NCBI RefSeq assembly: GCF_009741925.1
Contig: NZ_WPCC01000016.1
Span: 1 to 64,000 of the forward strand
Reading direction: 5' to 3'
Length of the DNA: 64,000 nt
Origin: Natronomonas sp. CBA1123
Lineage (GTDB): Archaea > Halobacteriota > Halobacteria > Halobacteriales > Haloarculaceae
Within the stretch, counting starts at the first letter, position 1. Every line of letters starts with the position of its first letter. The translations under genes and the position numbers were made by a program. Shown one piece after another: positions 27,284 to 34,391 of this stretch. A model generated the notes under the pieces. That model saw only the letters and a program-made list of their open reading frames with translations. It had not been told where the DNA came from and did not search any database.

Positions 27284-27595
27284 ATGCAACTCCACTTCGA
27301 GTTCTACGCGACGCTTCGCGATGCAGTCGGTGAGAAATCAGTGGTCCGAACCGTTCCAGACGGGGTCACGGTCGCGGATGCCCTTCGAGCCGTCGCCGAG
27401 GACTATGACGGCCTGCAGTCGCTGCTGTTCCGCGAGAACGGCGCGCTGCGCTCTCACATCACCGTTGCACGGAACGACCAGCCACTTCTCGAGGACCGGG
27501 ACGACGTGGTGCTCTCCGAGGGCGACACGCTCGTGTTGTCGCCGGGCGTCTCGGGCGGAACGGCGACGGCGCGACTCGCGGAGGCCTCCCAATGA
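27284..27595 (+). CDS. ubiquitin-like SAMP/MoaD-family protein
   Basis: The 103-aa beta-grasp protein starts MQLHFEFYATL and resembles haloarchaeal SAMP/ThiS/MoaD proteins: VTVADALRAVAEDYDGLQSLL, HITVARNDQPL and DTLVLSPGVSGG. In SAMPs the Gly-Gly is C-terminal and is conjugated to lysines; here it is at residues 91-92 and is followed by 11 residues (TATARLAEASQ). The tail overlaps the start of the MBL hydrolase (ATGA). It may need processing to work as a modifier, or act as a sulfur carrier without it. Confidence 0.82.
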   Translation: MQLHFEFYATLRDAVGEKSVVRTVPDGVTVADALRAVAEDYDGLQSLLFRENGALRSHITVARNDQPLLEDRDDVVLSEGDTLVLSPGVSGGTATARLAEASQ

Positions 27596-28635
27596 CGGAC
27601 CCCGCCCTCGATTTCGAACTCGGACTCGTCGCGCTCGGTAACCACGCCTTCGAGGGGAACAACAACTGCTACGTTCTCGGTCTCGAAGACGGTGCGACGA
27701 CGACGCTCGTCGACACCGGCGTCGCGTCCGATGACACCCGGAGACAACTCCAGGAGGGGTTGGCGAGGTACGACCTCGCGTTCGCCGACATCGAGCGAAT
27801 CCTACTCACGCATCACCACGCCGACCACACCGGCTTGGCCGGCGAGATACAGGCCGAAAGCGGCTGTCCGGTCAACGTCCACGAGGCCGACGCGCCGCTC
27901 GTCGCCCAAGACCCCGACGCCACCGCCGCACAGGAGGACCGACTCCGGAACGCCATCGACGAGTGGGGGATGCCCGAGGAGAAACAGGAGGAACTGCTTG
28001 CGTTCCTCGACGGCAGCGCGGGCATGGACGGCGAGGCTCCCGAGGTGACTACCTTCGAGGACGGCGCCACCTTCGACCTCGGCAGCGTCGAACTCGAGGC
28101 GGTTCATATGCCGGGGCACGCCGCCGGACTGGCGGGCTTTGCCTTCGAAGGCCGTGATGGCGAGGAGTTGTTCAGCGGCGACGCGCTGTTGCCGTACTAC
28201 ACCCCCAACGTCGGCGGCGCCGACATCCGCGTCGACGGTGCGCTCGAACAGTACCTCGACGCCCTCCTCGACATCATCTCACGACAGTACACCCGGGCGT
28301 GGCCAGGCCACCGCGGTCCAATCGTCGACCCGCCGGGACGGGCCGCCGACATCATCTCCCATCACCGCGACCGAACCGAACGCGTCGTGGGCGTGCTAGA
28401 CGACGGACCCGCGACGCCGTGGGAGGTCAGCGCCGAACTGTTCGGCTCGCTGTCGTTCATCCACATCCTCCACGGACCGGGAGAGGCGTTCGCCCACCTC
28501 GAACACCTCCTCGAAGCCGGTGTCGTCGCACGGACCGGTCGCGCGTTCGAACTGCTGGAATCCGAGCCGGACCTCGATTCGCTGTTCCCCGACGTGCCCG
28601 CCGCCCTCGACGTCGGCCGTCGTCCCGGTCACTGA
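27592..28635 (+). CDS. metallo-beta-lactamase-fold hydrolase
   Basis: The 347-aa protein has the MBL zinc motif HHADHTG (residues about 74-79), then MPGHAAG, GDALLPYY and a late His in WPGHRG, so a binuclear metal site is complete. The C-terminal region (about 240-330) is a winged-helix-like domain of the glyoxalase-II/LACTB2 type. LACTB2-type enzymes act on RNA or thioesters; the precise substrate is unknown. Its ATG overlaps the SAMP-like gene, implying co-translation. Confidence 0.88.
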   Translation: MTDPALDFELGLVALGNHAFEGNNNCYVLGLEDGATTTLVDTGVASDDTRRQLQEGLARYDLAFADIERILLTHHHADHTGLAGEIQAESGCPVNVHEADAPLVAQDPDATAAQEDRLRNAIDEWGMPEEKQEELLAFLDGSAGMDGEAPEVTTFEDGATFDLGSVELEAVHMPGHAAGLAGFAFEGRDGEELFSGDALLPYYTPNVGGADIRVDGALEQYLDALLDIISRQYTRAWPGHRGPIVDPPGRAADIISHHRDRTERVVGVLDDGPATPWEVSAELFGSLSFIHILHGPGEAFAHLEHLLEAGVVARTGRAFELLESEPDLDSLFPDVPAALDVGRRPGH

Positions 28636-28699
28636 CGGGTGTGCGCGGTGGCTACCCAACCGACCCGGGATTAAGCGGTATCCGCCCGTCGATAGCAGT

Positions 28700-28960
28700 A
28701 TGTCTGATGCCGAATCCGTGGTCAAGGACCTCCCACCGAGCGCGAAACTCGTCTACAAGACGCTCGAGTACGAGGGTCCGATGACCCAATCGCAACTCGC
28801 CGAGGAGTCGCTGCTGCCACAGCGGACGGTCCGACACGCCCTCCGGAAACTGGAGGACGCCGATATCGTCGACGAGTCGGTGTATCTCATGGACGCACGA
28901 AAGTCGACGTACGCCGTCCAGACGGGTGAGGAACCCGACGCCGCGACGCCAGCCGCGTAA
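28700..28960 (+). CDS. small winged-helix DNA-binding protein
   Basis: The 86-aa protein starts MSDAESVVKDLPPSAKLVYKTL and has a MarR/TrmB-like winged helix: MTQSQLAEESLLPQRTVRHALRKLEDADIVDE. It ends with a disordered tail. A TATA-like TTAAGCG about 28 nt upstream suggests a short leader. It is a stand-alone DNA-binding domain, probably a dimeric local regulator. Confidence 0.8.
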   Translation: MSDAESVVKDLPPSAKLVYKTLEYEGPMTQSQLAEESLLPQRTVRHALRKLEDADIVDESVYLMDARKSTYAVQTGEEPDAATPAA

Positions 28961-28970
28961 GCTCCCTTTC

Positions 28971-29237
28971 TTACAGTTCGTCGATTCGTTTGACTCGACC
29001 GACCAGTAGGTCACCGTCCGTCCCGCGAAACGCCCGCACGACGCCGTCGCGTTCGCGTTCCTTCAGCCGAACCGTCGCGTGATTCTCGCTTGTCCCATCG
29101 TCGAGGCGCAGTCGCAGTTCCGCACCCTCGGCCACGACAGTGCCGACGAGTCGTTGGTCCTCCCGGGGCTTCGGAACCGTGAGTTCGACACGCGAACCGG
29201 CGAGTGCCGCGATATCGTCGAGCGTCGGTCGGCTCAT
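28971..29237 (-). CDS. hypothetical 88-aa haloarchaeal protein
   Basis: The product looks like an all-beta domain (SRVELTVP, RLVGTVVAEGAELRLRLDD, NHATVRLKERERDGVVRAF, DLLVGRVKRIDEL), typical of a small barrel. It is convergent with the winged-helix gene (10 nt between stops). I do not recognise a function. Confidence 0.6.
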   Translation of the reverse strand: MSRPTLDDIAALAGSRVELTVPKPREDQRLVGTVVAEGAELRLRLDDGTSENHATVRLKERERDGVVRAFRGTDGDLLVGRVKRIDEL

Positions 29238-29340
29238 ACGCCTCCGTAACGCAGGGGTGGGAGTAAACGTCTCGGTAGCGCCGATTAGATTCTACACTGT
29301 TTCGAGCGACACACCGAATTCGATACAGGGCGTGACGGGA

Positions 29341-29518
29341 GTGAGAAAACGCGACGCGTTTTCGAACTACGCCACGCGCGTCGAGTGAGCGAAGCGAACG
29401 AGACGGGTGTGACGGGATTCGAACCGGAGAAAGACGGTCGCCTCGCTACGCTCGGCGCTGCGTCTTTCAGGGTTCGAACTCCGTGCCCGTTCGCTCGTCG
29501 CGTCCGCTCCTCGCAGAA
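29341..29518. other. flank of tRNA-Arg with partial tRNA copies
   Basis: The 281-nt gap before tRNA-Arg has no gene. It holds a perfect inverted repeat AAAACGCG-A-CGCGTTTT (29346-29362), directly followed by the 16-mer GCGTTTTCGAACTACG (29356-29371) that recurs beside tRNA-Gly, and a 23-nt partial copy of the tRNA 3' end (29403-29425, 21 of 23 identical). These are att-like duplications, possibly left by an integrated element. Confidence 0.45.
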
Positions 29519-29592
29519 CGGGCGTGGCGGGATTCGAACCCGCGCTCTAGAAGTTAGGAACCTCTCGCCGTAGTCCGCTTGGCCACACGCCC
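29519..29592 (-). tRNA. tRNA-Arg (anticodon CCT)
   Basis: The 74-nt gene on the minus strand folds as a cloverleaf: acceptor GGGCGTG/CACGCCC, D-arm GCC...GGC, anticodon stem AGAGG/CTTCT with loop TTCCTAA (anticodon CCT), and T-arm GCGGG-TTCGAAT-CCCGC. The discriminator base is G. No intron and no encoded CCA are seen. It decodes the AGG codon. Confidence 0.95.
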
Positions 29593-29642
29593 TACCGAAA
29601 GTGGGCGCGGGAGGCTGAAAACGATTGCTGTCCGACGGTTCG

Positions 29643-30005
29643 TCAGTTCGTCTCGGTTTCGTCGTCCGACTCCGCCTCCGCGATTTCGAAGTCCTCGTCG
29701 TCTTCGTCTTCCGCGGCGTCGGTCGTCGCGTCGCTGTCAGTTTCGGTCGACGATTCCGTTGTCGATTCCGTTGTGGATTCCGTCGACGAGCTACTCGACG
29801 ACTGCCCCGTCGCGCCGTCGCGCATGTCCTTCAGCTCTTCTTCGACCTCCTGGCGGCCTTTCTGGAACTCGCCCATCGCTTCGCCGGTCGAGCGGGCGAG
29901 TTTGGGAATCTTGTTCGCGCCGAACAGCAGCACGGCGATGAGCAGGATTATCAGCACCTCGGGCCCACCGGGAAGCCCGAACTGCATTGGAAGCAGGTCC
30001 ATCAT
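29643..30005 (-). CDS. tatA: Tat translocase subunit TatA (paralogue 1)
   Basis: The 120-aa protein has a single N-terminal TM helix (GGPEVLIILLIAVLLFGANKIP), an amphipathic helix (LARSTGEAMGEFQKGRQEVEEEL) and a long acidic, Ser/Thr-rich tail, the typical TatA layout. It forms the export pore for folded Tat substrates, many of which are in this window. It shares a promoter element with the second tatA upstream. Confidence 0.9.
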   Translation of the reverse strand: MMDLLPMQFGLPGGPEVLIILLIAVLLFGANKIPKLARSTGEAMGEFQKGRQEVEEELKDMRDGATGQSSSSSSTESTTESTTESSTETDSDATTDAAEDEDDEDFEIAEAESDDETETN

Positions 30006-30030
30006 TGCTACCCGAGGCTAGCCTAGTGTT

Positions 30031-30046
30031 GATTATAGGCTTTTTC
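30031..30046 (-). promoter_or_regulatory. promoter element shared by both tatA genes
   Basis: On the minus strand GAAAAAGCCTATAATC lies about 30 nt before the ATG at 30005. It resembles the TATA region of the other tatA gene (AAAAGCCTAYAA shared). Confidence 0.5.
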
Positions 30047-30082
30047 CTCGGAAAGCGGAATCGAGTCGGCGAAAAACGGAGT

Positions 30083-30334
30083 TCAGGCGTTCGAGCGCTC
30101 GGTGTCGCCGGACGTTTCGGCGTCGGACTCCGCGGAGACTTCCTCGTCTTCGTCCTGTATCTCTTCGAGTTCTTCTTCGACCTCTTGGCGGCCCTTCTTG
30201 AACTCGCCGGTCGCCGACCCCATCGACCGTGCGAGTTCCGGGAGCTTGCTCGCCCCGAACAGGAGAATCAGGATGCCGGCGATTAACAGCAGTTCGGGTG
30301 GACCCAGCCCACCGATGAACAGTGGCGTCGTCAT
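30083..30334 (-). CDS. tatA: Tat translocase subunit TatA (paralogue 2)
   Basis: The 83-aa protein again shows one TM helix (GLGPPELLLIAGILILLFGASKLPELARS), an amphipathic helix (GSATGEFKKGRQEVEEELEEI) and a short acidic tail. The two adjacent paralogues differ in tail length, which suggests separate pools or regulation, as in haloarchaea with a heavy Tat load. Confidence 0.9.
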   Translation of the reverse strand: MTTPLFIGGLGPPELLLIAGILILLFGASKLPELARSMGSATGEFKKGRQEVEEELEEIQDEDEEVSAESDAETSGDTERSNA

Positions 30335-30356
30335 ACCTGTTGCTTCGCGTGCCCAC

Positions 30357-30370
30357 TTGTAGGCTTTTCG
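30357..30370 (-). promoter_or_regulatory. promoter element of tatA paralogue 2
   Basis: CGAAAAGCCTACAA on the minus strand lies about 28 nt before the ATG at 30334; it matches the element upstream of paralogue 1. Confidence 0.5.
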
Positions 30371-30432
30371 CCACTCGTCGCCCGGTCGCCGGAAGCCGGA
30401 GATTCAAACGGGCGGGTCACGAGGGGCCACAC

Positions 30433-30912
30433 ATGGTCGATGTAGGCGACGACGCACCGACGTTCAGTGCACCGATGACGACACCGAGTGGCGACATCGA
30501 GGAGTTCTCGCTGGCCGACGCCACCGATGACGGTCCCGTCGTGTTGGCGTTCTTCCCCGGCGCGTTCACGAGCGTCTGCGCCAGCGAGATGACGACGTTC
30601 CGCGACCGACTCGACGACCTCACCGATGCTGGCGCCTCGCTGTACGGGGTCAGCGTCGACTCGCCGTTCGCACTCGAGGAGTTCGCCACACAGAACAACC
30701 TCAACTTCCCGCTGGTCAGCGACATCGCCAAAGAGGTCATCGACGCCTACGACGTATCGATGGACTTCGATGCCCTCGGCGTCGAAGGCGTCGCAAAGCG
30801 CGCGGTGTTCGTCGTCGACGCAGACGGCACTGTCACCTACGAGTGGGTCTCCGACGACCCCGGAATCGAACCTGATTACGAGGACGTCGAGGCGGCCGTG
30901 GGCGACGCCTGA
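30433..30912 (+). CDS. peroxiredoxin (AhpC/TSA-Bcp family)
   Basis: The 159-aa thioredoxin-fold protein has FFPGAFTSVCASEM with the peroxidatic cysteine at residue 49 and preceding Thr. A resolving cysteine is not seen elsewhere in the chain, so it probably acts as a 1-Cys type or with a partner. It reduces H2O2 or organic peroxides. The ATG at 30433 is preferred because the upstream extension is Arg-rich. Confidence 0.9.
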   Translation: MVDVGDDAPTFSAPMTTPSGDIEEFSLADATDDGPVVLAFFPGAFTSVCASEMTTFRDRLDDLTDAGASLYGVSVDSPFALEEFATQNNLNFPLVSDIAKEVIDAYDVSMDFDALGVEGVAKRAVFVVDADGTVTYEWVSDDPGIEPDYEDVEAAVGDA

Positions 30913-30953
30913 CTCGCCGGACGTTTTTTCTCGACACCCACCCTTGTCGCGAT

Positions 30954-31781
30954 ATGAGCGACTCCGATACCGCCGACAGAGGGGAACCCGGTCGCGTGTA
31001 CGACCCGGATGCGGACCACGACTTCCCCGACGAGCGCCTCAACACGGTGCTCGAAACCGTCCAGAGCGACACCGAGATTACCACCTACCTCGAAGCCCAG
31101 AACGTCAACCCCGTCGACCGCAAGGGGTACAACGACCACGGCACCAAACACATCGAAATCGTCCGCAATCGGGCGCTGTGTCTGTACGAACTGCTGAAGG
31201 CCGGCGATGTCGAGTTCAACGGCGCCGAACAGCAGGGCCTCGAAGAGGCCGACGAGTCGGTCATCATCGCACTGGCCGCGACGCTACACGACATCGGCCA
31301 CGTCGTCCACCGCGACGACCACCCCTACTATTCGATTCCGCTAGCGGCGGACGTACTCGACCGACTCCTGACGGAGTTCGATTTCTACGACGCCGCCGAG
31401 CGCGTCCGAATGAAGGGCGAAGTGCTGCACGCTATCCTCTGTCACCACACCGAGGAGACGCCGCTGACGACCGAAGCCGGCGTCGTCCGCGTCGCGGACG
31501 CTCTCGACATGGAGCGAGGCCGCTCCCGAATCCCCTACGAGAAGGGCGGTCGAGGCATCAACACCATCTCCAGTCGGGCGATTCGAAAGGTATCGCTGCA
31601 ACCCGGCAACGGCATGCCGGTCATGGTCGAAATAGAGATGACCGACGCCGCCGGCGTGTATCAGGTCGACGAACTCCTGAAGCACAAACTCCACGACTCC
31701 CGAATCGAGGAGTACGTCCGCATCGTCGCGCTCAACACCCACAGCGACGACGGCGACCTCGTCGAACGAATCGAACTGTAA
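30954..31781 (+). CDS. HD-domain phosphohydrolase
   Basis: The 275-aa protein has a metal-dependent HD domain: KHIEIVRNRALCL, then HDIGHVVHRDDH and HHTEE, then ALDMERGR. The H...HD...D motif is complete, so it should hydrolyse phosphate esters or nucleotides. A beta-rich C-terminal segment (MPVMVEIEMTDAAGVYQVDELLKHKL) follows. It lies 42 nt downstream of the peroxiredoxin on the same strand. Confidence 0.88.
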   Translation: MSDSDTADRGEPGRVYDPDADHDFPDERLNTVLETVQSDTEITTYLEAQNVNPVDRKGYNDHGTKHIEIVRNRALCLYELLKAGDVEFNGAEQQGLEEADESVIIALAATLHDIGHVVHRDDHPYYSIPLAADVLDRLLTEFDFYDAAERVRMKGEVLHAILCHHTEETPLTTEAGVVRVADALDMERGRSRIPYEKGGRGINTISSRAIRKVSLQPGNGMPVMVEIEMTDAAGVYQVDELLKHKLHDSRIEEYVRIVALNTHSDDGDLVERIEL

Positions 31782-31859
31782 CGGTGCGTCGGCGTCGGAG
31801 TCCCTCCTCCGTCGTCGGGAATCACCTCGCTTTTGGGCCCCGATTCGCTACCCCGAGAC

Positions 31860-33107
31860 GTGTCGAGTACCCTCCGTGCCTTCCGCGACCCGGAGTTCCT
31901 CTCGCTTTCGGGGACGGCGTTCGCCCGCGCACAGGCGTACTCGACTATCGCTATCGCGTTGGCGCTGTACGCCGACCAGTTCGGGACGACGAGTACCGTC
32001 GAAGGACTGTTCGGCACCGTCTTCGCACTCACGCAACTGATTATCGTCCTCCCGCTCGGCCGGTACATCGACACGCACAACGCAAAGCGGGTGTTACTCG
32101 TCGGGTTTCTCGTCAACGTCGCCGTCTTCGTCGGGTTCGCCCTCGTCGAAACCGTCTCGCACGTCATTTTGGTCCGGATGGTACAGGGAGTCGGGGCGAG
32201 CCTCCTGTGGATTACCGGTTCGACTGTGGTCGGCGACATCGCTCCCGACGGCGAGCGCGGGCTCTGGTTCGGCACCTACAATCAGGTCGGCGCGTTCTCC
32301 AGTCTCGCCGGCGACATCGTCGGCGGCGCGCTGCTCGCCGTCTACGGCTTCACCGAAACGTACGCCGTCCTCTCGGCGATTACCCTCGGGGCGTTCCTCG
32401 CCGTCGCCGCGGTCCTGCGAACCAACCCCGGCGGGCGCTCGACTGACGACCGCAGCGGCCGGGAGACGTTCCGCGACCTCCTCGGTCGACGGACGCTTCA
32501 GGCCCTGACGGCGTTTCGGCTCGGAACCGGCTTCGGAAAGATGGGCGTGCTGTTGTTCCTTCCAATCTACGCCCGGACCGGGTTCGGGATGAACGCACTC
32601 GTCGTCGGTATCGTCCTCGCGGGCGGGAAACTCACCAAAGCGCTCACACAGGGATACGTCGGCGAGTTGACCGACAGCATCGGCGGCAAGAGCCGATTTA
32701 TCGTCACGGGGGCGCTGCTGTACACCGTCGGCACGCTGGCGATTCCCTTCGCGGAGTTCGCAGACGGCCTCATCCCATCGGTCGCCGTCAGTTTGGTCGG
32801 ACGCTCGCTCACGTTCCCGCCGGCGTTCGCCGTCCTCTTCGGGGCGTTCGCACTCTGCGGCGTCGCCGATAGCATCCGCCTCCCGGCGAGCATGTCGCTG
32901 TTCATCGAGGAAGGTGAGGCCGTCGACGCGACGGCAGGAAGCATGTCCCTCCGGTCCGTGTCGTGGAAAATCGGGCAGGTCGTCGGTCCGCTGACGATGG
33001 GCATCGTCTGGGATGCCTCCGGCGTGTTCGCCGCCTTCGGGGTTGCAGCCGGTTGCATCCTCGTCTCGACTGCGGCGTTCATCGGCCTCAGTTCTCGCAG
33101 TCAGTGA
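31860..33107 (+). CDS. MFS transporter
   Basis: The 415-aa protein has 12 predicted TM helices with the cytoplasmic loop 2-3 motif (LGRYIDTHNAKRVLL) and a matching loop after helix 8 (VGELTDSIGGKSRFI). The loop between helices 6 and 7 is the usual charged linker. The GTG at 31860 is chosen because it starts SSTLRAFRDPEFL; an in-frame TTG at 31833 would add nine residues. The substrate cannot be predicted. The gene converges on the RecA-like gene, 15 nt between stops. Confidence 0.85.
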   Translation: MSSTLRAFRDPEFLSLSGTAFARAQAYSTIAIALALYADQFGTTSTVEGLFGTVFALTQLIIVLPLGRYIDTHNAKRVLLVGFLVNVAVFVGFALVETVSHVILVRMVQGVGASLLWITGSTVVGDIAPDGERGLWFGTYNQVGAFSSLAGDIVGGALLAVYGFTETYAVLSAITLGAFLAVAAVLRTNPGGRSTDDRSGRETFRDLLGRRTLQALTAFRLGTGFGKMGVLLFLPIYARTGFGMNALVVGIVLAGGKLTKALTQGYVGELTDSIGGKSRFIVTGALLYTVGTLAIPFAEFADGLIPSVAVSLVGRSLTFPPAFAVLFGAFALCGVADSIRLPASMSLFIEEGEAVDATAGSMSLRSVSWKIGQVVGPLTMGIVWDASGVFAAFGVAAGCILVSTAAFIGLSSRSQ

Positions 33108-33122
33108 CCGCCGAAGGAGACG

Positions 33123-33707
33123 CTACTGTGAGAACCCGCTTCCGCGCAGCGTGAGTTCCTCGCGGCCGACCGACACCTCGGAGTCGAAGACTGCACGAAT
33201 CGTGTTGTGCGCCTTGTCGTCGTGCATGCTCGGGTTCATCGTGAACACGCCCAGCATGTCGCCCGAGCGGATGCGAGCGGTGAACACGTGCAGGAATCTG
33301 AACATCGTTCGCAGTTCCGCGTACATCAGCGCCGTCGACACCGTCGCGAATCCCACACGAACCGGCTTCGTGTCGTCCTCGTCGAGCAGTTTCGCAAACT
33401 CGAGGCTGATGCCCGTCAAATCGCCGGGGGAACTCAACTGCTTGACTGGCACGCCTTCGACATCGCTGTCGTGGTTGGTGCACTCGATGACACCGAGTTG
33501 TTCGCGGGTGGCACCGCGGTCGAGCAGTTCTTCGACGACGGTTTCGGCGTCCGTGTTCGTCGTGATGACGATTGCACGCTCGCCGGAGGCGGGTGTGACG
33601 GCGTCGAACAGCCGCTCGTTGGTCTCCGGCGACGGCCCGGACACCAACACGCTCGTTCCGGCGTCGAACGTCGCGAGTTCGCCGAACCCGTCGACGCGAT
33701 AGCTCAC
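33123..33707 (-). CDS. RecA-like DUF7504-type protein
   Basis: The 194-aa protein has a Rossmann-type alpha/beta fold as in KaiC/RecA-like proteins (SVLVSGPSPETNERLF; AIVITTNTDAETVVEEL; RVGFATVSTALMYAELRTMFRFLHVF), but the Walker A is degenerate (GPSPETNE). Such proteins are encoded next to HalX response regulators in haloarchaea, as here. The ATG overlaps the stop of the regulator (4 nt), so the two are cotranslated and probably work together. Confidence 0.72.
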   Translation of the reverse strand: MSYRVDGFGELATFDAGTSVLVSGPSPETNERLFDAVTPASGERAIVITTNTDAETVVEELLDRGATREQLGVIECTNHDSDVEGVPVKQLSSPGDLTGISLEFAKLLDEDDTKPVRVGFATVSTALMYAELRTMFRFLHVFTARIRSGDMLGVFTMNPSMHDDKAHNTIRAVFDSEVSVGREELTLRGSGFSQ

Positions 33708-34306
33708 CTGTCCTCACCCCCTCCCTCGTCGGATTCGCCCTCGATGTCCCGGACCATCGCCACGAACTCGTCGCTCTCCATCTCCGGCAGCGTCGCATCG
33801 AGTTCCGAACGCAGCTCCGAAAGCCGACTTTCGAGGTCCGCGTACTCCTCGCTCTCGGCGAGTTCCTCGTCGGGTTTCGAGGACCGAAGCGCCGCCTGCT
33901 TGGCCGACAGCGAGTACAACTCCTGTTCGAGGTCCGCGAAATCCGACCGCGACAGCAGTCGCTGGACGGTCTTCAACAACTCGTCGCGCTCGACGGGCTT
34001 GGTGAGATAGTCGTCGAAGCCCATCGTAATCACGTCGAAGTCGGGCTCGACGGCCGTCACCATCGCCACCTTACACTCGGTGGTCCGTTCTCGAAGTTCG
34101 GCAAGCACTTCGTCACCGCTCATCCCCGGCATCAACCGGTCCAGAAGCACCACGTCGACCGAATCGTCGAGTTGTTCGAGTGCCGCCTCACCACCTTCCG
34201 CCGTCAGAACCTCGTAGTCGTCCTCCAGCCACCGAACGTACAGTTCGATGAGCGCCCGTTCGTCCTCGACCACGAGGACCGTCGGTTTTCCATCTCCCTC
34301 GCTCAT
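33704..34306 (-). CDS. response regulator with HalX domain
   Basis: The 200-aa protein has a receiver domain (residues about 10-120): acidic pocket VEDE, phosphorylatable Asp in VLLDRLMPGMSG, Thr in MVTAVEP and Lys in YLTKPVE. A C-terminal HalX domain (about 125-190, SRSDFADLEQELYSLSAKQAAL) replaces a DNA-binding domain. It would receive phosphate from a kinase elsewhere and signal to the RecA-like partner encoded just downstream. Confidence 0.9.
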   Translation of the reverse strand: MSEGDGKPTVLVVEDERALIELYVRWLEDDYEVLTAEGGEAALEQLDDSVDVVLLDRLMPGMSGDEVLAELRERTTECKVAMVTAVEPDFDVITMGFDDYLTKPVERDELLKTVQRLLSRSDFADLEQELYSLSAKQAALRSSKPDEELAESEEYADLESRLSELRSELDATLPEMESDEFVAMVRDIEGESDEGGGEDR

Positions 34307-34391
34307 TAGATATCTCGTCTTTTGGTGGGGGCTACGTATAGTTTGGCGTCTGTCTCTTCAAGAGTCGGTGTAAAAATAGCATTTCGTAGTA

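Noticed and set aside
29459-29500. Second tRNA-like GGTTCGAAC element near tRNA-Arg
   Set aside because: Only the T-loop-like core matches; no acceptor or anticodon arms can be drawn, so it is not called as a tRNA.
30626-32446. 606-codon plus-strand frame across the peroxiredoxin, HD and MFS genes
   Set aside because: It crosses three well supported genes in another frame and is Arg/Pro-rich nonsense.
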